The notes under the pieces were generated by a model that worked only from the letters and a program-made list of their open reading frames with translations, made no database searches and had not been told where the DNA came from. From Thermoproteota archaeon (lineage in GTDB: Archaea > Thermoproteota > Thermoprotei_A > Sulfolobales > Pyrodictiaceae): a DNA stretch of 6,358 nt. A program made the position numbers and the translations under genes. The DNA lies in assembly GCA_013153105.1 (NCBI GenBank), contig JAADFC010000071.1, positions 1 through 6,358 of the forward strand, in the 5' to 3' direction. Within the stretch, counting starts at the first letter, position 1. Each line of letters starts with the position of its first letter. This document shows, one piece after another, positions 1-5,342 of the stretch.

Positions 1-16
1 CGGCTCCGGCGGCCCG

Positions 17-27
17 GCTAAATAGAG
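17..27 (+). promoter_or_regulatory. TATA-like box for the thioredoxin-fold gene
   Basis: The element GCTAAATAGA is the only AT-rich stretch in the first 70 bases. It lies about 45 bases before the TTG start, which would place transcription initiation near base 47 and leave a short leader. The CTAAA core matches the candidate boxes before the ferritin-VIT1 gene and the surface-protein gene on the other strand. It also contains stop codons that could end an upstream gene entering from the left, so the promoter call is tentative. Confidence 0.35.
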
Positions 28-69
28 GCCCCGGCATCCGCCTGGCCCGCCCCTGGGGGCTGGGCGGTC

Positions 70-858
70 TTGGCTGGGAGGGTTGTAGTCTACATACACC
101 CCACATGTGCGACCAGCTACGAGCTCGTCAAGGCCCTGGCCGGGGAGGGGCTCCTAGACGCCGTGGAGCTGAGGGACACCAGCAGCCCAGGCCCCGTGCT
201 GCGCGGGGCCGTGTGGAGCGTCCCCTGGATACTCGTCGACGGCAGGCCCGCCGCCACGGACCCCGTCTCGGCGGAGGAGGCCGCGGAGATAATCCGGGGC
301 ACCTGGAGCCGCGGCGTGGAAGACCCGGTCAAGGCTTTCATGGAGACTGTGCTCCACAGCGCCTACGCGGCAGCCCTCGCCTACCTCCACGGGAGCCTCC
401 GCCCCGTCCTGGACGAGGCGCTCGCCTCCGCGGCGGTGAGGGCACCCCTAAGCGGCGTGGAGCCCCGCGGCGTGCTCGAGGCCGTGGAGGCGGAGGCAGA
501 GAGGCTCTACGGGGAGTGGGAGGACCCGATAATGAGGGCCCTCGGGATCTCCTACGTGAGGGAGGCCTGGTGGGCCTCCGGAGGCACCCTGTCCAGGGAC
601 CAGCTCCGCGCCGCCGCGGCGCCGGAGGCGGTGGGCGCCTGGCTGATAGCCAAGGCCAGCATAGGCAGGGCGGGGCTGCCCCCGAGGCCGCTGCCGCCCA
701 GGGAGAGGGTGGAGAGGCTCGCCTCCTTCATCCAGCGGGCCGCCGCGGGCCTCCTCAACAGGGTGAGGAGGGAGCAGGAGCAGATACTCGGGGACGAGGA
801 GTACTGGAGGCTCCTCGCCGGGAAAACGGGCTCCACCGTTGGGGAGGGGCGGGGCTAG
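70..858 (+). CDS. Thioredoxin-fold protein with CATS site and helical C-terminal domain
   Basis: This 262-residue cytoplasmic protein has no signal peptide or membrane segment. Residues 4-80 look like a thioredoxin/glutaredoxin fold: strand RVVVYIHP, then P-T-C13-A-T-S16 at the start of helix 1, and later W-S-V51-P52, the usual place of the cis-proline. The active site is C-x-x-S, so it has one cysteine of the usual pair, as in monothiol glutaredoxins; it could act in thiol exchange, bind a cofactor, or have lost redox activity. Residues 85-250 are predicted helical, rich in Ala, Arg and Glu, and match no domain I recognise. The TTG start is chosen because the first strand begins at residue 4 and no later in-frame start keeps the fold. 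A G-rich stretch (about bases 54-60) may serve as ribosome binding site. The stop shares CTAG with the convergent gene. The fold is fairly sure, the function unknown. Confidence 0.8.
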   Translation: MAGRVVVYIHPTCATSYELVKALAGEGLLDAVELRDTSSPGPVLRGAVWSVPWILVDGRPAATDPVSAEEAAEIIRGTWSRGVEDPVKAFMETVLHSAYAAALAYLHGSLRPVLDEALASAAVRAPLSGVEPRGVLEAVEAEAERLYGEWEDPIMRALGISYVREAWWASGGTLSRDQLRAAAAPEAVGAWLIAKASIGRAGLPPRPLPPRERVERLASFIQRAAAGLLNRVRREQEQILGDEEYWRLLAGKTGSTVGEGRG

Positions 859-1778
859 CCTATCCTTATCCCGGTCAGGCTGCCGAGCAGCTCGCCGAAC
901 AGGTAGCTGCCCAGCGCCGTGCCGAGCAGCAGGCCGGCGCTCTCGCCGTATTCGCGGAGGAACCCCTTACCCTGCACCACGCTGCTATAGTAGGTGAACA
1001 GGCCTGTCAACGCTAGGCCCGCCGCGGTGCTGGCGAGGAACGCCGCGACCATGTTGTGCGTGGCGAAGTAGGGTAGCGCGAGCACGACAACCGAGAAGAG
1101 GTAGCTGAGCCCGGTCACCAGCGCCGAGACCGCGGGGCTCTCCTCGCCGCCGTGCTTGGCCTGGAGGTAGGCGGCGCCCGCCATGGAGAGGGCCGCTGCG
1201 AAGCCGACTATCAGCCCCGCAACCCCCGCCACCACCGTGTTAGCGGTGGCGCCGAGGAAGCCCGCGTGGACGCCGGTGACCTCTACTATAGCGTCGGCGA
1301 GGCCAAGGGCTATGTAGCCGAGGTACTTGACGCGCGCGTCGCGCATTTCGCTGAGCAGCTTCTCCTCGTGCTCCTCCTCCTCGCGGATTATCTCCTCCAG
1401 CTCCCTCCTCTGCTCCGGCGGCAGCAGAGGCAGCACCTCCCGGTACCTCTTTACAGTCTCCTCCTCGCCCCTCTCCAGGAGCCTCAGTGTGAACACGGGG
1501 CCGAGCAACCTGTAGCTTGCCGCTATCAGGCTTATCCTGGGCCTGGGCGGGCTCCCGCAGTCGCCGCCGGCTATCCTGCGCCAGAACTCGTGGTGCCTCA
1601 TCTCCTGCTCAGCCAGCGTCTCCAGGAGCCTCCTGCGGTGCGGATCCACCTCCCGCTCGGCCAGCGCCCGGTAGACCATGGCGTCGGCCAGCTCGTCTAT
1701 GCAGAACCTCCTCGCCAGCCGCCGGAGCTGCTCGCTGGCCATTGCTGCCCCCTGCGGCTCCGCCCTGGCCGCGGCCAT
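855..1778 (-). CDS. Ferritin-like/VIT1-CCC1 fusion, putative iron or manganese exporter
   Basis: This 307-residue membrane protein has two parts. Residues 20-145 form a ferritin-like four-helix region with diiron ligands in order: E29 with Y36, E59-x-x-H62, a Glu cluster at 105-107 and E134-x-x-H137. Residues 150-305 form a VIT1/CCC1 transporter with about five membrane helices, including GLADAIVEVTG (D162, E166) and SMAGAAYLQAK after helix 2. In this family (MbfA-type proteins in bacteria, archaeal homologues) the soluble domain binds iron at the inner membrane face and the VIT1 part exports Fe(II) or Mn(II), protecting against iron and peroxide stress. The ATG is preceded by GGGGTGG (bases 1785-1791) with six bases between; M13 is a weaker alternative. 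It faces the HTH gene divergently, which may regulate it (inference). Its stop overlaps the thioredoxin-fold gene. The family is confident; the metal is not shown by sequence. Confidence 0.9.
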   Translation of the reverse strand: MAAARAEPQGAAMASEQLRRLARRFCIDELADAMVYRALAEREVDPHRRRLLETLAEQEMRHHEFWRRIAGGDCGSPPRPRISLIAASYRLLGPVFTLRLLERGEEETVKRYREVLPLLPPEQRRELEEIIREEEEHEEKLLSEMRDARVKYLGYIALGLADAIVEVTGVHAGFLGATANTVVAGVAGLIVGFAAALSMAGAAYLQAKHGGEESPAVSALVTGLSYLFSVVVLALPYFATHNMVAAFLASTAAGLALTGLFTYYSSVVQGKGFLREYGESAGLLLGTALGSYLFGELLGSLTGIRIG

Positions 1779-1784
1779 TTAGTG

Positions 1785-1791
1785 CCACCCC
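1785..1791 (-). promoter_or_regulatory. Ribosome binding site deciding the ferritin-VIT1 start
   Basis: GGGGTGG on the minus strand lies six bases before the ATG at 1776-1778 and can pair with the CACCUCC end of archaeal 16S rRNA (one G-U pair). It supports this start over M13, which has only a plain G run before it. Confidence 0.55.
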
Positions 1792-1815
1792 TTCCAGCTG
1801 TACCCGTATCTGTTA

Positions 1816-1825
1816 CTGTTTAGGC
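1816..1825 (-). promoter_or_regulatory. TATA-like box for the ferritin-VIT1 gene
   Basis: On the minus strand this reads GCCTAAACAG, centred about 43 bases before the ATG. Initiation near base 1796 would give a short leader holding the GGGGTGG ribosome binding site. A second AT-rich stretch, CCTTAAAG around 1838-1845, is an alternative. The same CTAAA core appears before the thioredoxin-fold gene and the surface-protein gene. Confidence 0.4.
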
Positions 1826-1869
1826 TCCGCTTCTGACTTTAAGGCTGCCGGCCCACGACCCCGCCAGCC

Positions 1870-1880
1870 AAAAGCTTATG
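1870..1880 (+). promoter_or_regulatory. TATA-like box for the HTH gene
   Basis: AAAAGCTTATG lies about 43 bases before the ATG at 1919, the same spacing as the box-to-start distance of the divergent ferritin-VIT1 gene. Initiation would fall near base 1900. The right edge overlaps the left arm of an inverted repeat (1879-1904), so a protein bound there could block TBP or the polymerase. Confidence 0.45.
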
Positions 1881-1904
1881 TAGAAGCAGCCCTGCCATTC
1901 TACA
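1879..1904. promoter_or_regulatory. Inverted repeat, candidate operator of the HTH gene
   Basis: TGTAGAA (1879-1885) and TTCTACA (1898-1904) are perfect 7-base inverted copies. The spacer also contains GCAG-CC-CTGC (1886-1895), so the arms continue to 11 paired bases, broken only by an unpaired CA at 1896-1897. The site runs from the edge of the TATA-like box to the expected transcription start, a classic place for an archaeal repressor. Autoregulation by the HTH protein, and possible control of the divergent exporter, are inferences. Confidence 0.45.
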
Positions 1905-1918
1905 CTACGGTGAGCAGC

Positions 1919-2545
1919 ATGGCGACCCAGCAGCAGGAGGCCCAGGCTGGGCTGGAGCAGCTGAAGCTCCGCGAGGTCAGCATACCCGTCGAGGTCCCCG
2001 TCAAGCCGGTGAGCAAGAGGGAGATAAAACAGCTAGAGGCGATGCTGATAATAGGCACGCTCTTCCGCCCAGACGTCCTCCAGGCCGCGCTCAGCAAGGA
2101 GGAGTTCCTAACCTGGGTAGACAGCCTCGCAGTAGCAGCGGCGGCGCTGGCCATGGAGAAGGCCGGCTACAGTATAAGGCAGATAGCCGAGGAGCTGGGC
2201 CGCACCGAGGCCACGATAAGGAGGCACCTCCGCGGCGAGACCAAGGCCGGCAAGCTGGTGCGGGAGACCTACGAGATGCTAGTTAGGGGTGAGCTGAAGC
2301 TCGCAGTGCCCATAGTCAGCCCCGAGGCCGAGGAGGAGCTGAAGAAGCTGCAGGAGCAGGTGAAGCAGCTCGAGGAGGAGCTGAGCAAGACCAGGGACGA
2401 GCTGGAGAAGCTGAGGAAGGAGAACGAGGAGCTCAAGTCCAAGCTTGAGAAGCTCAAGGAGGCTGCCGCGAAGGCCGCCGAGAGGCTGGGCGAGGCCAGG
2501 CGCGCCCTGGAGGAGGCGGAGAGGAGCCTCCGCGAGGCCGCCTAG
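1919..2545 (+). CDS. Helix-turn-helix DNA-binding protein with C-terminal coiled coil
   Basis: This 208-residue soluble, charged protein is probably a transcription regulator or nucleoid-associated factor. Residues 1-30 are a polar lead with a V/P-rich segment (S21-IPVEVPVKP), 33-80 are helical, and 84-106 form a helix-turn-helix: YSIRQIAEELGR, turn, TEATIRRHLRG, the layout of Hin/MerR/MarR-like recognition units. Residues 136-205 are a long heptad-type coiled coil rich in E, K and L, suggesting a dimer or larger assembly. No ligand or metal-binding domain is visible. The ATG at 1919 is preferred because GGTGA (1909-1913) sits five bases upstream and the TATA-like box lies at 1870-1880; an in-frame GTG at 1910 would add three residues. 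The frame stays open back to 1517, but there it is antisense to the exporter gene. It is convergent with the CDF gene. The HTH call is good; target genes are unknown. Confidence 0.85.
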   Translation: MATQQQEAQAGLEQLKLREVSIPVEVPVKPVSKREIKQLEAMLIIGTLFRPDVLQAALSKEEFLTWVDSLAVAAAALAMEKAGYSIRQIAEELGRTEATIRRHLRGETKAGKLVRETYEMLVRGELKLAVPIVSPEAEEELKKLQEQVKQLEEELSKTRDELEKLRKENEELKSKLEKLKEAAAKAAERLGEARRALEEAERSLREAA

Positions 2546-3438
2546 CCCCGCCGCTTTTTAGAGTCCACGTAGGCCACGTGTATCGTTACGTCGCAGTTGA
2601 ACCTCCTCATCTCCTCCGCAAGCTCGTCAGCCAGCATGTCAGCTATATCAGCTCCCATACCCTCCTGAGGTACCACCACCGCGTCGCCCACGCAGGTCTC
2701 CTCGTCTAGCATCCTCAGCCTAACCCTTACGGGCCTCAGGCCTCTCATGAGGGCCTCGTGGCGCAGCCTCTCATACAGCGCCGCGGGGGCGGCGCGGTCG
2801 GAGACCAGGTCCATGAGGTACTTGTGCGCCTCCACTGCCTCGTAGAATATGTAGGCTAGTATCACCGCGCCGCCGAGGAGGTCCCACTGGTAGCCGAGGA
2901 CGCCGCCCGCGAGGCTGCCCGCCGCGGCTACCAGGCTCTCCAGTATCTCGCTGGCCGTGAACCCGCTGTAGACCCTCATCACCGGGTCCGCCCTGCCCGC
3001 CGCCGCTATCGAGACCGCGTAGAAGCCCGCGCCGAGAAGCGCGTAGCCCACCCCCGCCCTGGCGTCCACCGTGTAGCCCCGGAGCGACGATGCAAGCTCC
3101 GCGGCGGCGACGCCGGCGACGAACATGTAGGCTGAGAGGCTAGCCACAACAGCGCCCGCCCGGAGCCTGCTGTGACCATAGGGGTGGTCGCTGTCGGGCG
3201 GGAGGCGGCCCACGTAGACGTAGTAGATGGAGGCTGCGAGCCCCACCAAGCCTGCTATGCAGGTTAGGGCGTCTACGAGTAGGGCACGGCTCCCCGAAGC
3301 CAGGGCCCCCACTATCTTGACGGAGGCACCGGCGGCAGCCGCGAGCGCCGCCACAGCCAGCCACGCGTCTCGCGTCAGCCTGGCGCCTGCAAGCAGCGAG
3401 GCCACAGGAGCGCTGGCCACCCCGCCGGAACCCCGCAT
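2542..3438 (-). CDS. Cation diffusion facilitator (CDF) family metal transporter
   Basis: With the ATG at 3438 the protein has 298 residues, the normal CDF length, with about six membrane helices (near 25-44, 53-75, 95-114, 128-147, 165-183, 187-205) and a cytoplasmic C-terminal domain (216-298). CDF proteins export divalent cations by proton antiport. The loop after helix 2 has the family signature D82-S-D-H85-P-Y-G-H89, matching site B of the E. coli transporter YiiP. The membrane site A is unusual: aligned to YiiP D45, D49, H153, D157 it reads D56, C60, S163, E167, so the metal may not be zinc. The frame is open to a GTG at 3564, but that extension is Arg/Pro-rich, has no ribosome binding site, and lies partly upstream of the AT-rich element at 3529-3543. 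A GTG at 3405 (287 residues) is another possible start. Family sure; start and metal uncertain. Confidence 0.87.
   Translation of the reverse strand: MRGSGGVASAPVASLLAGARLTRDAWLAVAALAAAAGASVKIVGALASGSRALLVDALTCIAGLVGLAASIYYVYVGRLPPDSDHPYGHSRLRAGAVVASLSAYMFVAGVAAAELASSLRGYTVDARAGVGYALLGAGFYAVSIAAAGRADPVMRVYSGFTASEILESLVAAAGSLAGGVLGYQWDLLGGAVILAYIFYEAVEAHKYLMDLVSDRAAPAALYERLRHEALMRGLRPVRVRLRMLDEETCVGDAVVVPQEGMGADIADMLADELAEEMRRFNCDVTIHVAYVDSKKRRG
2555..2559 (+). terminator. T-run terminator of the HTH gene, inside the convergent CDF gene
   Basis: A TTTTT run begins ten bases after the HTH stop codon. Archaeal RNA polymerase commonly ends transcription at such T tracts without a hairpin. On the other strand the same bases form part of two Lys codons of the CDF gene. 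This is a short run, so the call is modest. Confidence 0.35.
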
Positions 3439-3528
3439 AGACGCGGGTGGCGGCGCCCCCGCCTGTCTAGGCCAAAATGCGGAGCGGAGCCCCCCAGGGC
3501 GGAGCACGCCTCGGGAGAGGCCGTGTCT

Positions 3529-3543
3529 TACAAAGTAAAAATC
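3529..3543 (-). promoter_or_regulatory. AT-rich element between surface-protein gene and CDF gene
   Basis: On the minus strand this reads GATTTTTACTTTGTA, the most AT-rich stretch between the surface-protein stop (3578) and the CDF gene. It could be the T-tract terminator of the surface-protein gene, the TATA box of the CDF gene, or both. If it is the CDF promoter, transcription would start near base 3508, which argues against the GTG start at 3564. The rest of 3439-3577 shows nothing else I can name. Confidence 0.4.
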
Positions 3544-3577
3544 ATGGCTTGAGCGTCGCTCCACTCTACTGTGGGGG

Positions 3578-5215
3578 CTACCTGCGGCGGAGTATCACCG
3601 CAGCCGCCACAGCCGCCGCGGCTAGCACTGCCACGGCTGCTATCACGGTGTAGTTGGCCCCGCCCTCCTGTGCCGGGGTCTCCGGCGTCTGCTGCTGGGT
3701 CTGGGGCGTCTGCTGCCCGGTCTCGGGCTGTGCGGGCGAGGCGGTGCGTGTCTGCGTCTGGGCCGGCTGCGTGGCTGTCTGGGTCGGCGTCTGGACGGGT
3801 GTCGCCGTGGGGGTGGCGGTCGGGGTCTCCGTCGGCGTCTGGGTCGGCGTTGGCGTCGGCGTTTCGGCTGCCTGGCCTCCGGCTATCTTGACGCGTATGG
3901 CTGGAAGCTCCTCTATCGTGGCCCTCGTCTTGCTAACCTCCACCCCCTCGGCCGGCTGTATCTCGACGTAGGTTGGCACCAGCCTGGCCGCGCCGGGGGC
4001 GAAGGCCTGCAGCATGCCCGCCAGCTGGACCATGTCGCGCAGGCTGTTAGCTATCGCCACGAGGGTCCTGCCCGCCCTCTCCGCGGGCGGCGCGTCCTCG
4101 AGGCCCGCGAGCACAAGCCGGTGGCCCCGGTAGCTCGCCTCGACGCGGAACACGCCGGGCTGTATCTCGCGTATCTCCACCCTTGTCTCGCTGCTGCTGG
4201 GCGGCACCGGGTAGAGGGCCGGCCCCATCTGGCCAGTTATCAGCATGGGCGGGAGCTGGGGCCCCGCGCCCTGCGCGGAGGCCGCCTGCGCCAGGGCGAG
4301 CGCCACCGCGGTGAGAGCCTTGCCCATCTCGGCGCCGAGCTTCTGGAGCTTCGCCACGTCGCCCTCCATCGTGGACTCGTAGTCGAGCTGGCCGGTGACC
4401 TGGTAGCCGCCGCCGGGGGCCTCGCTGACGGTGAGGCGGGCCTGGAGGCTGCTGCCGCCCTTGACCTGGTAGCTGCTGTAGAGCAGGTCGAGCATCTTCT
4501 GAACGTCCTCGCGGGAGGCGCCGTTTGCGACCGCGTAGTCTGCCAGGCCCTGCAGGTCGACCGCGGCTTTACCGCCTATCTTCGCCTTGCCGCCCGCCAC
4601 GAGCTTGACGTAGAGCTCCTCCACCCTGATGAAGTTTATGCCCTGCATGGCCAGCTGCTGGTTTATCTCGTCCGGTGTCGGCGCCTGGCCCTCGGTGTCG
4701 ATATCCTCGCTGGGGACTGTAAGCTCGAACTCTATGGTGACCCTGCCCTTCTCCCTCGACTCAACCGTGAACCTGTCTATAACGTACTCCTTGACCTTAC
4801 CGCCGTCGTCCACGCGTATGAGCCCGTTCAGCTGCCAGCTGCCGAGCCCCGAGTTGAAGCTGTAGCTCGTCCCGAGCTCCACGTAGAGGCCGCCGGGGCT
4901 GGCGTCGCGGGTGAATGCGTTGATGCTGCCGCTCCCCTTGCTGTACGACTTCGTCGGCTCTATGCTGCTCTGCGAGGTGAACCTTAGGTTTAGCTGGGTG
5001 GCCTCCATGCCCTGCAGGTAGACCATTGCCTTGAGAGTGTATATGGGCTGTATAGCGCCGTCAGGGTATACCCGGAGTACCAGCTTGGACTCCTCGACGT
5101 CTATCCTCGCAGCCGCCTGCTGCGCCACGGAGACCGTTGACGCCGCGAGGGCGAGGAGCAGAAGCGCCGCGGCAGCCGCGCGCCAGCCGCCCATAAGAGC
5201 CTTAGCCGTGTTCAT
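3578..5215 (-). CDS. Secreted, C-terminally anchored surface protein with P/T/Q-rich stalk
   Basis: This 545-residue protein is probably held on the outer face of the cell membrane. Residues 1-32 are a signal peptide: positive start (K5, R12), hydrophobic run AAAAALLLLALAAS, likely cut near residues 31-36. Residues 36-448 are an ectodomain with many beta-type stretches, no cysteine that I can see, and an Ala-rich helical part around 285-315; I recognise no enzyme motif. Residues 450-518 are a stalk of TP/TPT/TQ repeats, typical of O-glycosylated spacers of archaeal surface proteins. N521-Y-T is a possible N-glycosylation site. Residues 523-542 are a membrane helix ending in RRR. The ATG start is supported by GAGAGGTG (5226-5233) ten bases upstream. 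Function is unknown; a role in the S-layer, adhesion or substrate binding would be a guess. It is divergent from the small gene at 5343. Confidence 0.85.
   Translation of the reverse strand: MNTAKALMGGWRAAAAALLLLALAASTVSVAQQAAARIDVEESKLVLRVYPDGAIQPIYTLKAMVYLQGMEATQLNLRFTSQSSIEPTKSYSKGSGSINAFTRDASPGGLYVELGTSYSFNSGLGSWQLNGLIRVDDGGKVKEYVIDRFTVESREKGRVTIEFELTVPSEDIDTEGQAPTPDEINQQLAMQGINFIRVEELYVKLVAGGKAKIGGKAAVDLQGLADYAVANGASREDVQKMLDLLYSSYQVKGGSSLQARLTVSEAPGGGYQVTGQLDYESTMEGDVAKLQKLGAEMGKALTAVALALAQAASAQGAGPQLPPMLITGQMGPALYPVPPSSSETRVEIREIQPGVFRVEASYRGHRLVLAGLEDAPPAERAGRTLVAIANSLRDMVQLAGMLQAFAPGAARLVPTYVEIQPAEGVEVSKTRATIEELPAIRVKIAGGQAAETPTPTPTQTPTETPTATPTATPVQTPTQTATQPAQTQTRTASPAQPETGQQTPQTQQQTPETPAQEGGANYTVIAAVAVLAAAAVAAAVILRRR
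3662..3868 (-). repeat. Low-complexity repeat coding the P/T/Q stalk
   Basis: The DNA encoding residues 450-518 of the surface protein consists of short, degenerate repeats, on the plus strand seen as recurring GTCGGCGT(C/T)T(G) units, densest at 3776-3865. The protein repeats are TPT, TQT and TATPT. Such tracts can change length by slippage or recombination, so stalk length may vary between strains. The plus-strand reading, a Val/Gly repeat, is a shadow. Confidence 0.7.
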
Positions 5216-5225
5216 GACGCGTGTA

Positions 5226-5233
5226 CACCTCTC
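5226..5233 (-). promoter_or_regulatory. Ribosome binding site of the surface-protein gene
   Basis: GAGAGGTG on the minus strand matches the archaeal GGAGGTG core and is separated by ten bases from the ATG at 5213-5215. It fixes the start just before a clear signal peptide. Confidence 0.6.
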
Positions 5234-5248
5234 ATGTAGAGCCTAGCC

Positions 5249-5270
5249 GGATGCGGGCGCTCCCGCACCC
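5249..5270 (-). promoter_or_regulatory. Hairpin in the 5' leader of the surface-protein mRNA
   Basis: Read on the minus strand, GGGUGCGGG and CCCGCAUCC pair over nine positions (one G-U) around an AGCG loop. On the plus strand the G-U becomes an A-C mismatch, so the structure favours the surface-protein transcript. It would begin about eight bases after the expected transcription start and end about 16 bases before the ribosome binding site. It may stabilise the message or bind a protein; no known riboswitch class is recognised. Confidence 0.4.
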
Positions 5271-5300
5271 GTACATGTTCCCGGGGAGCGCGGGTCCTGG

Positions 5301-5310
5301 TATTTAGGAT
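5301..5310. promoter_or_regulatory. TATA-like element between divergent genes, possibly bidirectional
   Basis: TATTTAGGAT on the plus strand reads ATCCTAAATA on the minus strand. It is the only AT-rich stretch in the 5216-5342 region between the surface-protein gene and the small gene. On the minus strand it shares the CTAAA core of two other candidate boxes here and would start transcription near 5278. On the plus strand it lies about 39 bases before the TTG at 5343. One box serving both directions is an inference. Confidence 0.4.
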
Positions 5311-5342
5311 GGTCCTCCACGTGGAATGGAGGGGGCGCAGCC

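Noticed and set aside
1..25. Possible 3' end of an upstream gene (frames ending TAA at 19-21 or TAG at 23-25)
   Set aside because: Only six or seven codons are visible, with no way to tell a real frame; the same bases fit a promoter.
1152..1823. Plus-strand reading frame of 223 codons
   Set aside because: It is antisense to the ferritin-VIT1 gene, whose motifs are unmistakable; the product is low in sense and rich in His, Gln and Leu.
1517..1918. Upstream extension of the HTH protein by 134 residues
   Set aside because: The extension is antisense to the exporter and crosses both divergent promoters; the ATG at 1919 has a proper ribosome binding site.
3439..3564. N-terminal extension of the CDF protein to a GTG at 3564
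   Set aside because: No ribosome binding site, atypical Arg/Pro-rich composition, overlap with an AT-rich promoter or terminator element, and longer than CDF proteins need.
3662..3868. Short tandem-like repeats that might suggest a CRISPR or satellite
   Set aside because: The repeats are irregular, lack unique spacers and exactly encode an in-frame P/T/Q stalk.
4627..4632. TGATGA resembling a C box of an archaeal C/D sRNA (plus strand)
   Set aside because: The preceding base is not a purine and no D or D' CTGA follows at a suitable distance; it is antisense to codons of the surface protein.
4121..4987. Long plus-strand reading frame of 288 codons
   Set aside because: It lies wholly antisense to the surface-protein gene, which has a signal peptide, stalk and anchor; long antisense frames are expected at this GC content.
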